From: Bradyrhizobium liaoningense
GTDB taxonomy: Bacteria > Pseudomonadota > Alphaproteobacteria > Rhizobiales > Xanthobacteraceae
DNA: 64,000 nt
Assembly (NCBI RefSeq): GCF_018130825.1
Contig: NZ_JAFCJS010000011.1
Coordinates: forward strand, 124,001-188,000
Reading direction: 5' to 3'
This document shows, one piece after another, positions 45,001-51,150 of this stretch (the first letter of the stretch is position 1; every line of letters begins with the position of its first letter). The translations under genes and the position numbers were made by a program. The notes beneath the pieces were generated by a model. That model ran no database searches. It was not told the origin of the DNA and saw only the letters and a list, made by a program, of their open reading frames with translations.

Positions 45001-45522
45001 GCCATGGCCAATCGCGCCCAGCCGGACACCGACGGGATCGTCGGCCCGTTCGAGAACACGGTGATCGTCCGCACGACGATCACGCCGGATCTGTCGTTCG
45101 CGCAGGCGCTGAGCCGGGTGCGCCAGAGCGTGCTCGATGCGCATGCGCGGCAGGAATTGCCGTTCAGCATGCTGGCCGACCATCTGGAGCGGGAGGGGAT
45201 CGACCCGGCCGCGCTGCTCCAGGTTTATTTCACGCTGCAGAATCCGCTGCGCCAGCCGTTCGATCTGCCGGAGATTGCGGTGCAATCGATCGGAAACGTC
45301 GCGCGCGAGGGCCAGCCGGTGCTGCCGATCGACCAGACCTGGCTGTCGCTGATGCTGAAGGAGCGCCCGACCGGAATCACCGGTTCATGCAATTACAAGC
45401 GCGATCTGCTCGACGGCGACACCGTCCGCACATGGATGGCGAATTTCGTCGCGCTGCTGGAGGCGGCCGTCGACCAACCCGGCACACCACTCGGCCAATT
45501 GCTCGCGCGCAAGGCGGCATGA
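39082..45522 (+). CDS. Two-module nonribosomal peptide synthetase A-PCP-C-A-PCP-C
   Basis: A 2146-residue synthetase. Domain order with rough residues: A1 30-520 (LLTSGTAARPKMVPLTHRN near 182; GWFRTGDLGYLD; GRIKDVINRGGQKVSP near 420); PCP1 535-600 (LGADSLAV, phosphopantetheine Ser near 567); C1 620-1060 (VHHLVTDGW near 757, HHxxxDG intact); A2 1085-1590 (YTSGSSGAPKGVM near 1237; INAYGASECSDD near 1379; NAHGKIDRSAL); PCP2 1600-1670 (LGGHSLL near 1634); C2 1695-2140 (LHHAIADGW near 1839, intact). A1 resembles acyl-CoA/oxalate-CoA ligases and may load a carboxylic acid. No thioesterase or reductase domain ends the protein. The start ATG follows AAAGGGA. Phosphopantetheinyl transferase and monooxygenase genes follow on the same strand. 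The product is unknown. Confidence 0.92.
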   Translation: MALSDIASAAGSVGASLETKTFSHIGGLLDFYARRSPAAPALLAPGRPALTYGALGERTQNLVRTLRGLGIASADRIAVALPRGADSALALIAVASSCACIPVNPDLTADELQRYFSELKLTALVTRADMNSPSRDVAKALGIAVIDFVPGPKDDLGGCTFMGPAVGPASTSGASRGDNDAFILLTSGTAARPKMVPLTHRNVCLSAFNAGRVLSLTSHDRLLNVLPLFHAHGLISGLLTALAAGSSVICTDGFDALSFFGWMRELQPTWYTAVPTIHRALLTAAESDPARVRASSLRVIRSASASLAPAILSGLEATFGVPVLETYGMTEAASQIAANPFELRKVGSVGRAAGPEIAIMDETGRALANGEHGEIVLRGANMTRGYYNDEAATEAAFRNGWFRTGDLGYLDTDGYLFIVGRIKDVINRGGQKVSPLEVEDVLLGHPAVLEAGVFAVPHAKLGENVAAVVVLRPNSEASSDQLRQFARKRLAAYKVPSLIRSVAALPKGASGKVKRNALAGLIAETSDAGETRLPRNALETQLAEIWAGLLELPQVGIDQDVFALGADSLAVTQMRSRLRERFSVDFSFEDIFDCATVAALAARLETAATRRDALPAWRQAAAATADAPLSFQQQRMYLLSRLDPTRYNYNVVEVAMLKGPVDGAALSAGLTAICARHEALRSVFVERQGEPVQRVLQSPPRFERIKLKPCPADKRSALIRREALKLAQYTFDLAHEPPLKVTLLSFDRSSHALVVNVHHLVTDGWSQRLFWEELAAHYAAAHKKDVAALPSPAFQYRDFALWQQGWAQTPAAKEQLDYWRAQLDGVTTLPLRTDRSRPEVWSGHGARHYFEFSKILSGSVRALSQAQGVTPFMTLLAAFQCLMFRHTGHEDVATGSLIANRNQIESERLIGLFANTLILRNDFGGDPSFGEMLRRVRQVTLDAYRNQDLAIEEVLRALQVARRTDGNPLFRIMFILQNASIEAARFTGLSTRRLEVDPKVARFDITLELVEADGRFTGFFEYATDLFDAATIEGMAAQFKTLLKAVIADPEQRISRLPLLTEAERRQLLAKGHGVPANFAMRGNLCERFERQAKKTPNAIAVSDGGASLSYRELARRSQAIARWLLREGVGPETVVALLAERGPDLLAAMIAVQRVGAAFLNLDPDQPTARLATILGSSCARVLLTGRAQSTMVEALLEPLVERIQVAEIDDTIAPGATKPARAARRAASSLAYLIYTSGSSGAPKGVMIEQRGLSNHLASLIAELKLSPRDVIAQTAPQSFVISVWQFLAGPMVGARVHVCGTATVQDPILLAREIEREDITVLEIVPSLVRVILDHMDEAQVRRAFAKLRLLISTGEPLPVDLCRAWFARCPKVPLINAYGASECSDDVSLHRLTRAPAIATGNVPVGAPLPNTQLYVLDANLQPQPVGVTGELCIGGAGVGRFYVNDPAQSRQRFLPDPFSRQAGGRLYRTGDLARRRADGTIECLGRADHQVKVRGYRIELKEIETTLADHPDVRAGIVEPRREAGGDVRLIAHIVATPDSRVSASELREFLKSRLPGHAIPSAFLFLDRMPLNAHGKIDRSALLAPALPETTDPDAAVPARRFTEKVLSDIWSDLLKVESLGVTDNFFDLGGHSLLAGQAMARVARALGVSLPIKTIFEAPTVEELARRVDEAVAAKSHKPAASVSRLVESGSPTLSIAQDQMIRIEQNLPGLPLFNLPFAFRLAGPLDPAILGQAFGDIVRRHESLRTGFGWNGEEPVSRIATPSELGPVLTVELIGDGRVHNNKRRRALELRKIDLLIEQETYTPFDIARPPLLRARLLRLHADDHVLLLTLHHAIADGWSIGVLFEELSSRYAALAGHPAAPLLRPPPAFSDVARWQRWWCSTDAARRQAADWTENLRGAAPIFEGEASSGVSTGRHPLGLEPDLIARLTAFAGQHNGTLFMCLLTGLKALLLARTSRTDISVATAMANRAQPDTDGIVGPFENTVIVRTTITPDLSFAQALSRVRQSVLDAHARQELPFSMLADHLEREGIDPAALLQVYFTLQNPLRQPFDLPEIAVQSIGNVAREGQPVLPIDQTWLSLMLKERPTGITGSCNYKRDLLDGDTVRTWMANFVALLEAAVDQPGTPLGQLLARKAA

Positions 45523-45572
45523 CCGGCCGTACACGAGGGCGAATACAGGTTCACTCGTCAAAGCTGTGCATG

Positions 45573-45590
45573 ATCAAGTTGCATCTTGAT
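45573..45590. promoter_or_regulatory. 18-bp dyad in the AT-rich leader of the lysine-rich small gene
   Basis: ATCAAG (45573-45578) and CTTGAT (45585-45590) are perfect inverted arms around TTGCAT. The 100 bases that follow up to 45662 are much richer in A and T than the flanking genes and contain TTGACG at 45594-45599 as a possible -35 box. No good -10 box at standard spacing was found. A separate, regulated promoter for the small gene is the likely meaning. Confidence 0.4.
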
Positions 45591-45662
45591 TATTTGACGC
45601 TGCCGCGCAAGATTATTCCCGCCTTTTTGATTTGGACGATTATTTTCAACCGGGGGAGTGTT

Positions 45663-45830
45663 ATGGGTTTCATCAAATTTACCAAGGGCACCAAGCTGAG
45701 CGACAAGGACCGCAAGGCGCTGCAAAAGCTGCTGACCGCCGAGAAGAAGAAGCTCCAGTCCGCGCTGAAGGACGTCGACGCCAGCCTTTCGATGCTGAGC
45801 GGGTCGAAGAAGGCCAAGAAGAAAAAGTAA
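45663..45830 (+). CDS. Small lysine-rich protein next to the NRPS gene
   Basis: A 55-residue protein not assigned to any family I know. It begins GFIKFTKGTKLSDKDRKAL, continues as a predicted amphipathic helix or coiled coil (KLLTAEKKKLQSALKDVD), and ends in the basic tail GSKKAKKKK. It has no Cys or Trp and no signal peptide. An unusually strong GGGGGAG ribosome binding site lies four bases before the ATG, and an AT-rich leader with a dyad precedes it, so it is probably well expressed. Position between the synthetase and the phosphopantetheinyl transferase suggests a link, but a nucleic-acid- or ribosome-binding role is equally possible. Confidence 0.72.
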   Translation: MGFIKFTKGTKLSDKDRKALQKLLTAEKKKLQSALKDVDASLSMLSGSKKAKKKK

Positions 45831-45976
45831 GACTAGTCGGCAGGGACGCCGCACGAATCTTCAGGCTTCATTTTCCGGCCTCCGGTTTTGAAATTGAGCC
45901 GCTCGCTCGTCGAGTTGGGGTCTCGCACAAGCTTGCGCCTGTAAACCGGCCTGCAAATCGACAAGAATTTGCCTGG

Positions 45977-46026
45977 GTGGACCGCTAACACCGGTCCACT
46001 GGTTGATTCTTGCTCAGTTGATTCTT
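45977..46026 (+). promoter_or_regulatory. Hairpin followed by two GTTGATTCTT direct repeats
   Basis: GTGGACCG (45977-45984) and CGGTCCAC (45992-45999) form a perfect 8-bp stem with a 7-base loop. Immediately after, GTTGATTCTT occurs at 46002-46011 and 46017-46026. The segment is in the 245-base gap between the small lysine-rich gene and the phosphopantetheinyl transferase. It may be a weak terminator for the first or a regulator site for the second. Confidence 0.4.
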
Positions 46027-46075
46027 CCGTCAGAGCCGGGGATTTGGCCTCTGCCTGACGCCAAAGGCCCAATTG

Positions 46076-46807
46076 ATGGCAGACGACAGAATTGAACTGT
46101 TTGTCGGACTGATCGCGACCATTGACGCGCCGGGGGCGGCCGACGCGTGCCGACGGCTGCTCTCGGTCGACGAACGGATCCGCGCCGACCGCTTCATGTT
46201 CGAGCGGCATCGGCGGCAATATATTTTCGCGCACGCCATGCTGCGCCTGGCGCTGTCGCAGGTCGCGCCGAATGTTGCTCCCACCGACTGGTCGTTTGGG
46301 GCCGGCCGCTATGGGCGGCCGTTTGTCGCATCGCCCAGAACCTCGACCGCGCTGCACTTCAGCCTGTCGCATGCCGACGGCTGCGTCGCCTGCGTCGTAT
46401 CGGGGCACGAGGCTGTCGGCGTCGACGTCGAAACCGTGTCACGGCGTGTCGCCCCGCTTTCCACCGCGAATCGCTTCTTTGCGCCGGAAGAGGTCGAAAC
46501 GCTGCGCAAGCTGCCGGAGCCGGCGGCGATCGAGCGCTTTTTCGACTATTGGACGCTCAAGGAGGCCTATCTGAAGGCCAGAGGCTTCGGGCTCAACCTG
46601 CCGCTCGACGCCTTCGCGATGCAAGTGTCGCGCGAGGCCATCGAGATCAGCTTCAAGCCCGACATCGCCGACGATCCCTCGGGATGGCGCTTCTCGCTGT
46701 GCTCGCCCTCCCCCTCGCATCGCCTCGCGATCGCCGACGGCTCCCGGGCGCATGGCGGCCTTCCCATCAGCCGCAATGCCTGGCCGCTCCAGGAAGCGGC
46801 TGAATGA
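46076..46807 (+). CDS. 4'-phosphopantetheinyl transferase, Sfp type
   Basis: A 243-residue Sfp-type enzyme that moves phosphopantetheine from CoA to the serine of carrier domains. The magnesium motif GVDVETV lies near 120 and the catalytic WTLKEAYLKARGFGL near 161-175 (WxxKEAxxK). HFSLSHADGCVACVV is the conserved substrate-binding strand. The ATG at 46076 is chosen; a TTG three bases upstream is in frame. It most likely activates both carrier domains of the adjacent synthetase. Its stop overlaps the monooxygenase start as ATGA. Confidence 0.92.
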   Translation: MADDRIELFVGLIATIDAPGAADACRRLLSVDERIRADRFMFERHRRQYIFAHAMLRLALSQVAPNVAPTDWSFGAGRYGRPFVASPRTSTALHFSLSHADGCVACVVSGHEAVGVDVETVSRRVAPLSTANRFFAPEEVETLRKLPEPAAIERFFDYWTLKEAYLKARGFGLNLPLDAFAMQVSREAIEISFKPDIADDPSGWRFSLCSPSPSHRLAIADGSRAHGGLPISRNAWPLQEAAE

Positions 46808-47784
46808 CGACGTCGCGGCTGCGCGTCTTCCCCGCGATCTCGCGCAACCGCGATCCCAAGCAATATGTCGGCGAGCTGATGCGGGTGGCGGTGTTCGCCG
46901 ACCGCAACGGCTTCGAAGGCATTCTGCTGTTCGAAGGCAACGACGTGTTCGTCGAGCCCTGGGCCATGGCCCAGCACATCATGGCGGAGACGACCCGAAG
47001 CTCGCCGCTGATCGCGGTCAACCCGGTCTACATGCACCCGTTCGCGGCGGCGAAATTCGTCTCGTCTTTTGCGCAGCTCTACGGCCGCAAGGTCTATCTC
47101 AACATGATCACGGGAACCGCGATCAGCGACTTGCAGGGCCTCGGCGACGAGCAGACCCATGCCGACCGCTATATCAGGCTCGGCGAGTTCGTCGCGCTGA
47201 TGCGCCAGCTGCTCTCGAGCCCGCGGCCCGTGACTATCGAGGGCCGGTTCTACCGCGCCAGCAATTTGCATCTTCGACCACGCCTGCCGGCGGAGCTGAT
47301 GCCGGAATTCTTGATCGCCGGCCAATCGGAAGCAGCGCAGCGCGTGGCGAAGGAAACGGGCTGCATCAAGATGCAGATGCTGCCGCCCGATCTCGATCAT
47401 GGCCCCGCGGCACCCGGCATGAACTTCGGCATCTTCGCACGCGAGAGAAGCGACGAGGCACGGCAGGCGGCAAAGGCACGCTTTCGCGACAACCCCGACG
47501 ATCGCGAGCTGCTCGCGCTCACCGTGGAGAACAGCGACTCCGTATGGAAGCGGCGGCTGTATGAAGGCCAGAGCGGCGAGCTTCAGGATAATGGCTACTG
47601 GCTGCTGCCGTTCCTGACCTTCCAGGCGGACTGCCCCTATCTCGTCGGCAGCTACGAGGAGATCGGCGCAAAGCTGAGGGCGTTTGCGGCGAAGGGCCTG
47701 ACCACGATCATGCTCGACATGGTCGCGGACGAGACCGAGATGCAGCACGTCTGCAAGGCGCTGGCGGCGAGCGGGATGTTTTAG
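46804..47784 (+). CDS. LLM class flavin-dependent monooxygenase
   Basis: A 326-residue luciferase-like monooxygenase. The TIM-barrel strands are FADRNGFEGILLFEGNDVFV and LIAVNPVYMHPFAAAKF, then KVYLNMITGTAISDLQGLGD (about 93-112), a flavin-phosphate-binding block of the alkanesulfonate monooxygenase branch. Such enzymes use reduced FMN and oxygen. Translational coupling to the phosphopantetheinyl transferase suggests tailoring of the peptide product. The convergent sulfonate-type transporter offers the alternative of an SsuD-like desulfonating role. It is shorter than typical SsuD. Confidence 0.82.
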   Translation: MTTSRLRVFPAISRNRDPKQYVGELMRVAVFADRNGFEGILLFEGNDVFVEPWAMAQHIMAETTRSSPLIAVNPVYMHPFAAAKFVSSFAQLYGRKVYLNMITGTAISDLQGLGDEQTHADRYIRLGEFVALMRQLLSSPRPVTIEGRFYRASNLHLRPRLPAELMPEFLIAGQSEAAQRVAKETGCIKMQMLPPDLDHGPAAPGMNFGIFARERSDEARQAAKARFRDNPDDRELLALTVENSDSVWKRRLYEGQSGELQDNGYWLLPFLTFQADCPYLVGSYEEIGAKLRAFAAKGLTTIMLDMVADETEMQHVCKALAASGMF

Positions 47785-48620
47785 GACGGCACGCCGAGCG
47801 GGCTGAGCCGCGCCAGCGGCTCGGAGCCTTCCGGCCGCCGCAGCAGCTGCATGACATGCCGCTTCAGGCGCACGAATTCGGGTTCAGTCACGAGCTCGTG
47901 GTCTCGCGGTCGCGCAAAGGGCAGCACGATATCCTCGATCACCCGACCGGGCCTCGCGCTCATCACGACGATGCGGTCCGCGAGGAATAGCGCCTCGTCG
48001 ATGTCGTGGGTGACGAAGACCGTGGTGGTTGGAATTTTACTCCAGATGTCGAGCAGGACCTCCTGCATCATGCCGCGCGTCTGCGCATCGAGCGCGCTGA
48101 AGGGCTCGTCCATCAGCAGCACCCGCGGTTGGTTGATCAGGACCCGGGCGATTTCGACGCGCTGCTGCATGCCGCCCGAGAGTTGCGCCGGATAGAACGC
48201 CTCGAATCCGGACAGGCCGACCAGCTTCAGGATCGCGTCGGCGGCACGGTCGCGCTCTCTCCTCGCAAGGCCGCGCATTTTCGGGCCGAAGGCGACATTG
48301 TCGCGAACAGTCTTCCAGGGAAACAGCGTGTGCTGCTGAAACACCATGCCGCGATCGGGGCTCGGACCCTGGATCTTCTGCCCGTCGACCATGAGCCGGC
48401 CAGCCGTGACCGGCAGATGCCCGGCCAGCGCACCTAGCAGCGTCGACTTGCCGCAGCCGGAAGGACCGAGGATGCAAACGAACTCGCCTGGCGCCATCGC
48501 GACATCGAGGCCACTCACGGCCTCGAATGCGTCGGAGCGCGCGCCGAGCGCAATCGAGACACCGGCGACATCGATGCGGCCGACGCTGCTCGCGCCGATA
48601 TCCGCGACCCGGATATTCAT
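47781..48620 (-). CDS. ABC transporter ATP-binding protein, NitT/TauT (SsuB/TauB) type
   Basis: A 279-residue ATPase. Walker A is GPSGCGKSTLL (about 52-62), the Q-loop is in VFQQHTLFPW, the signature is LSGGMQQRVEIARVL and Walker B is VLLMDEPFSALD, with the H-loop in VTHDIDEAL. The subfamily is that of nitrate, sulfonate and taurine importers. The C-terminus RRPEGSEPLARL is slightly extended. Its start overlaps the permease stop by four bases, and its own stop overlaps the end of the convergent monooxygenase gene. It powers the importer formed with the next two genes. Confidence 0.92.
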   Translation of the reverse strand: MNIRVADIGASSVGRIDVAGVSIALGARSDAFEAVSGLDVAMAPGEFVCILGPSGCGKSTLLGALAGHLPVTAGRLMVDGQKIQGPSPDRGMVFQQHTLFPWKTVRDNVAFGPKMRGLARRERDRAADAILKLVGLSGFEAFYPAQLSGGMQQRVEIARVLINQPRVLLMDEPFSALDAQTRGMMQEVLLDIWSKIPTTTVFVTHDIDEALFLADRIVVMSARPGRVIEDIVLPFARPRDHELVTEPEFVRLKRHVMQLLRRPEGSEPLARLSPLGVPS

Positions 48621-49417
48621 CGCGCCACCTTCGGGCTGCGCCAGGGCATCAGAAGCCGGCCGGCCGTCGTCAGCAGCCAGCTCGATCCCATGCCGAGCAG
48701 GCCGATGATCAGCATGCCGACGATGATGTCGGCATAATTCTGGAGCGTGTAGGCTTCCCAGGTGTAGTAGCCGATGCCGAACTGGCCCGAGATCATCTCG
48801 GCGGTGACGAGGCAGAACCACGAGGTGCCCATGCCGATCGCCAGGCCCGTGACGATGCTGGGCGCGGCATCCGGCAGCACCACCTCCGTCAGGATCGCCA
48901 ACTCGCCCGCACCCAGGCTGCGGGCCGAGGCGACCAGCCGGCGGTCGACATTTGCAACGCCGTGGACCGTGTTCAGCACGATCGGAAACAGCGCACCGAT
49001 GAAGGTGATGTAGATCATCGAGAGTTCGGACGACGGGAAGATCAGGATCGACAGCGGTATCCACGCCACCGCCGGAATCGGCCGCAGCAATTCGAGCGGC
49101 GGTAGCAGCAGGTCGCTCGCGGCTCGCGATCGGCCGATCGCAAAACCGAGGATCACGCCGATCACCACCGCCGCACCGTAGCCAGCGAACACGCGCCAGA
49201 GGCTGCTGGTGATATGCGCCGCCAGTTTCGGCGACCGGAACAGGGCCAGGGCGGATTGGACGACCTCGACAGGCGGCGGCACATTGCGGAAGGTGACAAT
49301 CCCGAGATTGAGATGTGTCGTCGCAGCGACCTGCCACACGGCGATGCAGGCGAGGATCGAAAGGCCGCGGATCGTCCACCGGAGTTTCGCGGGCCGGGCC
49401 CGAACAATCGTCGCCAT
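48617..49417 (-). CDS. ABC transporter permease, NitT/TauT (SsuC/TauC) type
   Basis: A 266-residue inner-membrane permease with about six helices. The EAA loop that contacts the ATPase is in ARSLGAGELAILTEVVLPDAAP (core at about 161-180), and PIPAVAWIPLSILIF is the conserved family segment. It lies between the binding-protein and ATPase genes (4-base gap and 4-base overlap), so the three form one operon. The substrate is unknown: family members take up nitrate, sulfonates, taurine, thiamine precursors or similar small molecules. Confidence 0.92.
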   Translation of the reverse strand: MATIVRARPAKLRWTIRGLSILACIAVWQVAATTHLNLGIVTFRNVPPPVEVVQSALALFRSPKLAAHITSSLWRVFAGYGAAVVIGVILGFAIGRSRAASDLLLPPLELLRPIPAVAWIPLSILIFPSSELSMIYITFIGALFPIVLNTVHGVANVDRRLVASARSLGAGELAILTEVVLPDAAPSIVTGLAIGMGTSWFCLVTAEMISGQFGIGYYTWEAYTLQNYADIIVGMLIIGLLGMGSSWLLTTAGRLLMPWRSPKVAR

Positions 49418-49421
49418 GGCC

Positions 49422-50843
49422 TCACCGGCTCACGACGAGGGACTCGCGCGCAGCCGCGAAGTCGAGCACGGCGCCGCCATTCTGCTTCGACCATCGCTCG
49501 GCCGCATCCTTGAGCAGGAACGCATTCAACTCGCCTTGCGGCGACCGCACGAACCAGGCCTGGTTGGCAAACAGCTTGATGCCGCTTTCGCGATCCTGGG
49601 CATAGACCACGCGGATGGCCTTGCCGTCCTTCTCGAGGCCGGCGAGCGCCTTCAACGCGTTCTCGGGCGAGGCGTAGTGGCGCACATGGGGCTCGTCCCT
49701 GACCCAGACCTGCGCGACGCGACTGAAGTCGCTGATCTCGGCACCCGTTGCGGCGTCCTTGGCCCTAAGCGGCAGCTGCGCATAGTTCTTCAGCTGCGCG
49801 TCATAGTCGCGTCCGGCCTGCGCGGCCGCAATCCGGATGAATTTATCGGTGACGAACTGATTGATATCGAGATCGCTGTCCGCGCGCTTGAGCAGCTTCA
49901 GCGTCTTGATCGAGGTTGCGACCGCCTGCCGGTATTCCGGCTTCCAGGTCACGTCCCGGGTCTGAAGACCGAGCGGGCCATGGAAGAGATAGTCAACCTC
50001 GGCCTCGATGCCGGTCACCTTGGCGATCAGTTCGCTATATTTCTCGGGCTCCTCGGCAATAAGCCGATCGGCCTCGAGCGCGGCGCGAAGGTAGGCGACG
50101 ACGATCTCCGGATATTTTTCGGCGTACTCCGCATCAACCAGGCCGCCGTGGAACGTCGGGGCATTCGCCTGTGCGCCGTCAAAAATCTTGCGCGCGAAGC
50201 CGCGCCACGGAAACAGCTCGGCGAACGGAACGAAATCGGCATGCGCCTCGATCTTGCCCGCCTGCAAGGCCGGCCCCGCAACCTCCGGGGCCTGCGTGAT
50301 GATGTTGACGTCGGTCTCGGGATTCCAGCCCCTGGCTTCGATGGCGCGAAGCAGCATGCCGTGCGAGGTCGAGGCAAAGGGAACGGAGATCGTCTTGCCC
50401 TTGAGCTCGTCGAGCGACTGCACCGGCGAATTCGATGGCACCACGATGCCGTTGCCGCTGCCCTCGGTGCTGCCGGACAATACGCTGATGAAAAGGCTGC
50501 GGCGTCCTGCCTTCTGGAACGCAACGCCGTTCAGCGAACCCGGAAAATCCGCCATCGCGCCGAAATCGAGCTTGCCCGCGACCATCTCGTTGGTCAGCGG
50601 CGCACCGCTCGTGAAATTCTTCCACTGGATGTCGTAGGTGACGTCCTTGTACTTGCCGTCACGAGGCAGGAACTTCTCCAGCAGCTTGAGCTCGCGAATG
50701 AGCAGTCCGCCGGTCGCGCAGTTGATTGTCGTATCCTGTGTCCCGACTGCCACACGGATCGTCTCCGCCCGCGCCGGCTCGAGCATCGCAACGGTCATGG
50801 CGATAACGGCGACACTTATTCTCAAAGAGCTGAATTCGATCAT
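49422..50843 (-). CDS. NitT/TauT-type substrate-binding protein with C-terminal NosL-like domain
   Basis: A 473-residue periplasmic protein with signal peptide AVIAMTVAMLEPARAE. Residues 30-340 are a type II binding fold: IRVAVGTQDTTINCATGGLL, KLDFGAMADFPGSLNG and TISVPFASTSHGMLLRAIE. The last 100 residues do not belong to that fold. HYASPENALKALAGL, VVYAQD, ANQAWFVRSPQGELNAFL and GGAVLDF follow the order of the copper protein NosL, but the CxxCGM copper motif is absent. The start at 50843 places the signal peptide correctly. It is the first gene of the transporter operon. The NosL-like assignment is by eye and should be treated as inference. Confidence 0.85.
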   Translation of the reverse strand: MIEFSSLRISVAVIAMTVAMLEPARAETIRVAVGTQDTTINCATGGLLIRELKLLEKFLPRDGKYKDVTYDIQWKNFTSGAPLTNEMVAGKLDFGAMADFPGSLNGVAFQKAGRRSLFISVLSGSTEGSGNGIVVPSNSPVQSLDELKGKTISVPFASTSHGMLLRAIEARGWNPETDVNIITQAPEVAGPALQAGKIEAHADFVPFAELFPWRGFARKIFDGAQANAPTFHGGLVDAEYAEKYPEIVVAYLRAALEADRLIAEEPEKYSELIAKVTGIEAEVDYLFHGPLGLQTRDVTWKPEYRQAVATSIKTLKLLKRADSDLDINQFVTDKFIRIAAAQAGRDYDAQLKNYAQLPLRAKDAATGAEISDFSRVAQVWVRDEPHVRHYASPENALKALAGLEKDGKAIRVVYAQDRESGIKLFANQAWFVRSPQGELNAFLLKDAAERWSKQNGGAVLDFAAARESLVVSR

Positions 50844-51150
50844 CGAACTGTCCTCGGCAAGCCGGGCGCGTGCCGGCAACAAACGCTGGCCGGCAATATC
50901 GAAGGCGCGTCGCAATGCTTGAAGCAATTATTTGCATCGGCATGGCGAAACGCTCGCGTCGTAATTTCGACGCGCAACGCCGCAAAGGATTTTCTCAGGA
51001 CGAAGCCCCCGGCAGAGGAATCATTTCGCGACCGCTCGCCGCACACATCAAGCTTTGCTAAGTGATCTGGAACGATCGCAAAGAGATGGACATCGCGCCA
51101 TCGCCGCTCTTACCTATTCGCAAAGATTCCGGAAAAGCTGACGGATTGCG
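50844..51150. other. 307-base divergent intergenic region with two short dyads
   Basis: This gap lies between the binding-protein gene (minus) and the Crp/Fnr regulator (plus). It contains TGCTTGAAGCA (50916-50926), a short palindrome, and CGCGTCG-TAATTT-CGACGCG (50955-50974), a perfect 7-bp stem with a 6-base loop. No T-run follows the stem, so it is more likely an operator or leader structure than a terminator. No TTGAT-N4-ATCAA box was found. No convincing open reading frame is present. Confidence 0.35.

Noticed and set aside
45584..45599. Fnr/FixK box (TTGAT-N4-ATCAA) near the lysine-rich gene
   Set aside because: TTGATTATTTGACG does not have the complementary second half-site.
50955..50974. 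Perfect stem-loop as a terminator or riboswitch
   Set aside because: There is no T-run and no conserved riboswitch core around it, so only a generic dyad is reported.
49209..51065. 618-residue plus-strand frame across the transporter operon
   Set aside because: It spans the permease and binding-protein genes in antisense and has no motif. The minus-strand genes are well supported.
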